Source of the DNA: Microcella alkalica
GTDB taxonomy: Bacteria > Actinomycetota > Actinomycetes > Actinomycetales > Microbacteriaceae
Length of the DNA stretch: 37,248 nt
Assembly: GCF_014137945.1 (NCBI RefSeq)
Contig: NZ_JACGWX010000011.1
Location: forward strand, 1 to 37,248
Direction of reading: 5' to 3'
The position numbers and the translations under genes were made by a program. The stretch's first letter is position 1; each line of letters begins with the position of its first letter. Positions 35,961 to 37,248 of this stretch are shown piece after piece. The notes beneath the pieces were generated by a model. That model saw only the letters and a list, made by a program, of their open reading frames with translations, was not told the origin of the DNA and did no database searches.

Positions 35961-36971
35961 TCAGTCGGCGGCGAGCGTCGCCCGCGCCTCAAGCGCCAGA
36001 TCCGGGTGGTCGGCGAACACGCCGTCGAGGCCCGCGCCCATGAGCGTGCGGAACCACGTCATCCAGTCGCCGTGCGCCGAACCGCCGGAGCCGATGCGCA
36101 GCGGGCCGGGCAGGAAGCGGTTCTCGGGCCGGAGCGTCCACGAGAAGACGGAGAGCCCCTCCGCGTGTGCGCGGTCGACGAGGTCGCTCACGACAACCGG
36201 TCCGCCCCGCGAGGCGGGAGCTGCGACGAGCGCGGTGGGGACGCTGATGCCGTCGACCTCGCGCGCGAGCCGCGCGAGCCCCGCGCTCGTGAGGTGCCCC
36301 GAGTACGAGAGCGCCGCCGCTCCGAACTGCGCGACGAGGTCGGCGGGCGACCCCTTCCTCTCGAGCAAGAACACGTACCGCGCCTCGACCCCGCGCTCGC
36401 GCAGCAGACCGAGCACCGACTGCTCGAACGACTCCACGACGAGGGGGGCGGCCGGCCTCCAGGCTGCGACCTCGGCGGCGAACATCTCGTCGAGCGGAAG
36501 GCCCAGCGCGGCGAAGTGCGTCGCGTGCTTGATCTCGGCGACCATGCCCACGGGCCGGGGCGCCGCATCCAGGATCGCCATGAGGTCGCGCAGGCGCAGG
36601 ATCGGATACCGCCCGTCGAACCGGGATGACGCCTGGCGCACCGCCGGCAGCCGCTCGCGGGCGCGCAGCGTCGCGAGCTCGCCCCACGTGAAGTCCTCCG
36701 TGAACCAGCCGGTGAGTCGCTCGCCGTCGATGACCCGAGTGGTGCGCCGGTGGGCGAACTCGGGGCGGTCGGCCACGTCGGTCGTCCCGCTGATCTCGTT
36801 CTCGTGCCGCAGCACGAGCACACCGTCGCGCGTCGCGACGATGTCGGGCTCGATGGCGTCGGCGCCGAGGGCGATCGCAAGCTCGTACGCGGCTCGGGTG
36901 TGCTCGGGCCGGTAGCCGCTGGCTCCGCGGTGGGCGACGACGAGCGGCTGCGCGCGCGTGGGCTCGATCAC
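35961..36971 (-). CDS. Glycerophosphodiester phosphodiesterase
   Basis: The 336-residue GDPD-family enzyme (GlpQ/UgpQ type) hydrolyses glycerophosphodiesters from lipid turnover to glycerol 3-phosphate and an alcohol. The catalytic and metal residues are in VVAHRGASGYRPEHT (His and Arg-Gly), GADAIEPDIVATRDGVLVLRHE (Glu-x-Asp and the second His) and AEIKHATHF (Glu/Lys). Further along are VVESFEQSVL, FSWTLRPEN and GLDGVFADHPDLA. No signal peptide is visible, so it is likely cytoplasmic. The frame opens at ATG 37004, but GTG 36971 sits seven bases after a TAGGGT box on the reverse strand and directly precedes the domain, so I chose it. Confidence 0.9.
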   Translation of the reverse strand: MIEPTRAQPLVVAHRGASGYRPEHTRAAYELAIALGADAIEPDIVATRDGVLVLRHENEISGTTDVADRPEFAHRRTTRVIDGERLTGWFTEDFTWGELATLRARERLPAVRQASSRFDGRYPILRLRDLMAILDAAPRPVGMVAEIKHATHFAALGLPLDEMFAAEVAAWRPAAPLVVESFEQSVLGLLRERGVEARYVFLLERKGSPADLVAQFGAAALSYSGHLTSAGLARLAREVDGISVPTALVAAPASRGGPVVVSDLVDRAHAEGLSVFSWTLRPENRFLPGPLRIGSGGSAHGDWMTWFRTLMGAGLDGVFADHPDLALEARATLAAD

Positions 36972-36978
36972 GGCGACC

Positions 36979-36995
36979 ACCCTACGGGGTAGCCT
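36979..36995. promoter_or_regulatory. Divergent leaderless promoters
   Basis: The reverse strand has TAGGGT (36984-36979), seven bases before GTG 36971 of the phosphodiesterase. The forward strand has TAGCCT (36990-36995), seven bases before ATG 37003 of the DUF4190 gene. The two -10 boxes are only five bases apart, so the promoters should compete. Confidence 0.5.
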
Positions 36996-37002
36996 GCCGA
37001 GC

Positions 37003-37248
37003 ATGATCGACGGGATGCCCGCCCTGCGCCCCGGCCCGACCGACGCCGCACCGCCCGCGCCGCCCGCGCGAGCCGCGCGCCTGAACCCGCTCGCCGTGCT
37101 CGCCCTGCTCCTGGGAATCCTGCTCAGCCCCCTCGCCGCCCTCTTCGGTCACCTCGCCGCCGGCCAGATCACCCGGTCCCACGGCGCCGAGCGTGGGGCC
37201 GTCCTGGCGTGGGTCGCGATCGGGCTGGGGTGGCTGTGGCTCCTTCTG
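37003..37248 (+). CDS. DUF4190-type small membrane protein (partial)
   Basis: The first 82 residues are present; the gene runs off the right edge. A Pro/Ala-rich cytoplasmic start (RPGPTDAAPPAPPARAARL) leads into a hydrophobic segment LAVLALLLGILLSPLAALF, the loop GHLAAGQITRSHGAERG and a second hydrophobic segment. That pattern, with AAGQI between two helices, matches DUF4190 membrane proteins common in actinobacteria. The function is unknown. TAGCCT seven bases before the ATG suggests a leaderless mRNA. Confidence 0.75.
   Translation, partial: MIDGMPALRPGPTDAAPPAPPARAARLNPLAVLALLLGILLSPLAALFGHLAAGQITRSHGAERGAVLAWVAIGLGWLWLLL

Overview
The window is very GC-rich and gene-dense. It reads as chromosome of an actinobacterium, most likely a member of the Microbacteriaceae. 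The grounds are the sucCD / DUF6350 / purN / purH set, the HspR- and HrcA-type heat-shock operators, many GTG starts, and TAnnnT boxes 6-7 bases before start codons (leaderless mRNAs). This assignment is an inference; no rRNA or tRNA gene is present. I see no insertion sequence, prophage or CRISPR array.

Layout. 1-1.85 kb: a truncated MFS exporter and its TetR regulator, divergent from a DUF2867 gene broken by a one-base frameshift. 1.86-3.9 kb: purU and nagA. 4-7.3 kb: a large secreted subtilisin-like protease. 7.6-10.4 kb: a compact three-gene flavin electron-transfer module (FMN-binding lipoprotein, ApbE flavin transferase, NqrB/RnfD-like membrane protein fused to a ferredoxin reductase). 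10.5-11 kb: hsp20 behind stacked CIRCE and HAIR operators. 11.1-12.4 kb: icd. 12.5-13.3 kb: a GNAT acetyltransferase and an alkyltransferase-like DNA repair protein. 13.5-15.1 kb: a lipoprotein alpha-amylase with a LacI-type operator. 15.3-19 kb: a heterodimeric ABC exporter. 19.2-22.7 kb: purH, purN and a DUF6350 membrane protein. 22.7-27.9 kb: the PTS-type dihydroxyacetone kinase genes dhaKLM, with DhaM fused to HPr and a complete Enzyme I, plus a divergent IclR regulator. 28-30.1 kb: sucCD. 30.3-32.2 kb: a partner-switching pair (fused kinase/GAF/PP2C phosphatase and a STAS antagonist). 32.3-34.7 kb: pcrA. 34.8-35.9 kb: a DUF559 nuclease-like gene bracketed by two copies of an imperfect palindromic element. 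36-37.2 kb: a glycerophosphodiesterase and a truncated DUF4190 membrane protein.

How the parts connect. icd and sucC carry the same TCTCGAyGTCGAGA-type palindrome at their promoters, which suggests one regulator for both TCA-cycle loci. PurU, PurN and PurH all use one-carbon folate. DhaKLM turns dihydroxyacetone and PEP into dihydroxyacetone phosphate and pyruvate, and the cluster sits inside what is normally a tight sucCD-DUF6350-purN-purH neighbourhood.

The observations I rate highest are the palindrome-bracketed nuclease gene (34.8-35.9 kb), the flavinylation electron-transfer module (7.6-10.4 kb), the stacked CIRCE/HAIR control of hsp20, and the shared TCA-cycle palindrome.
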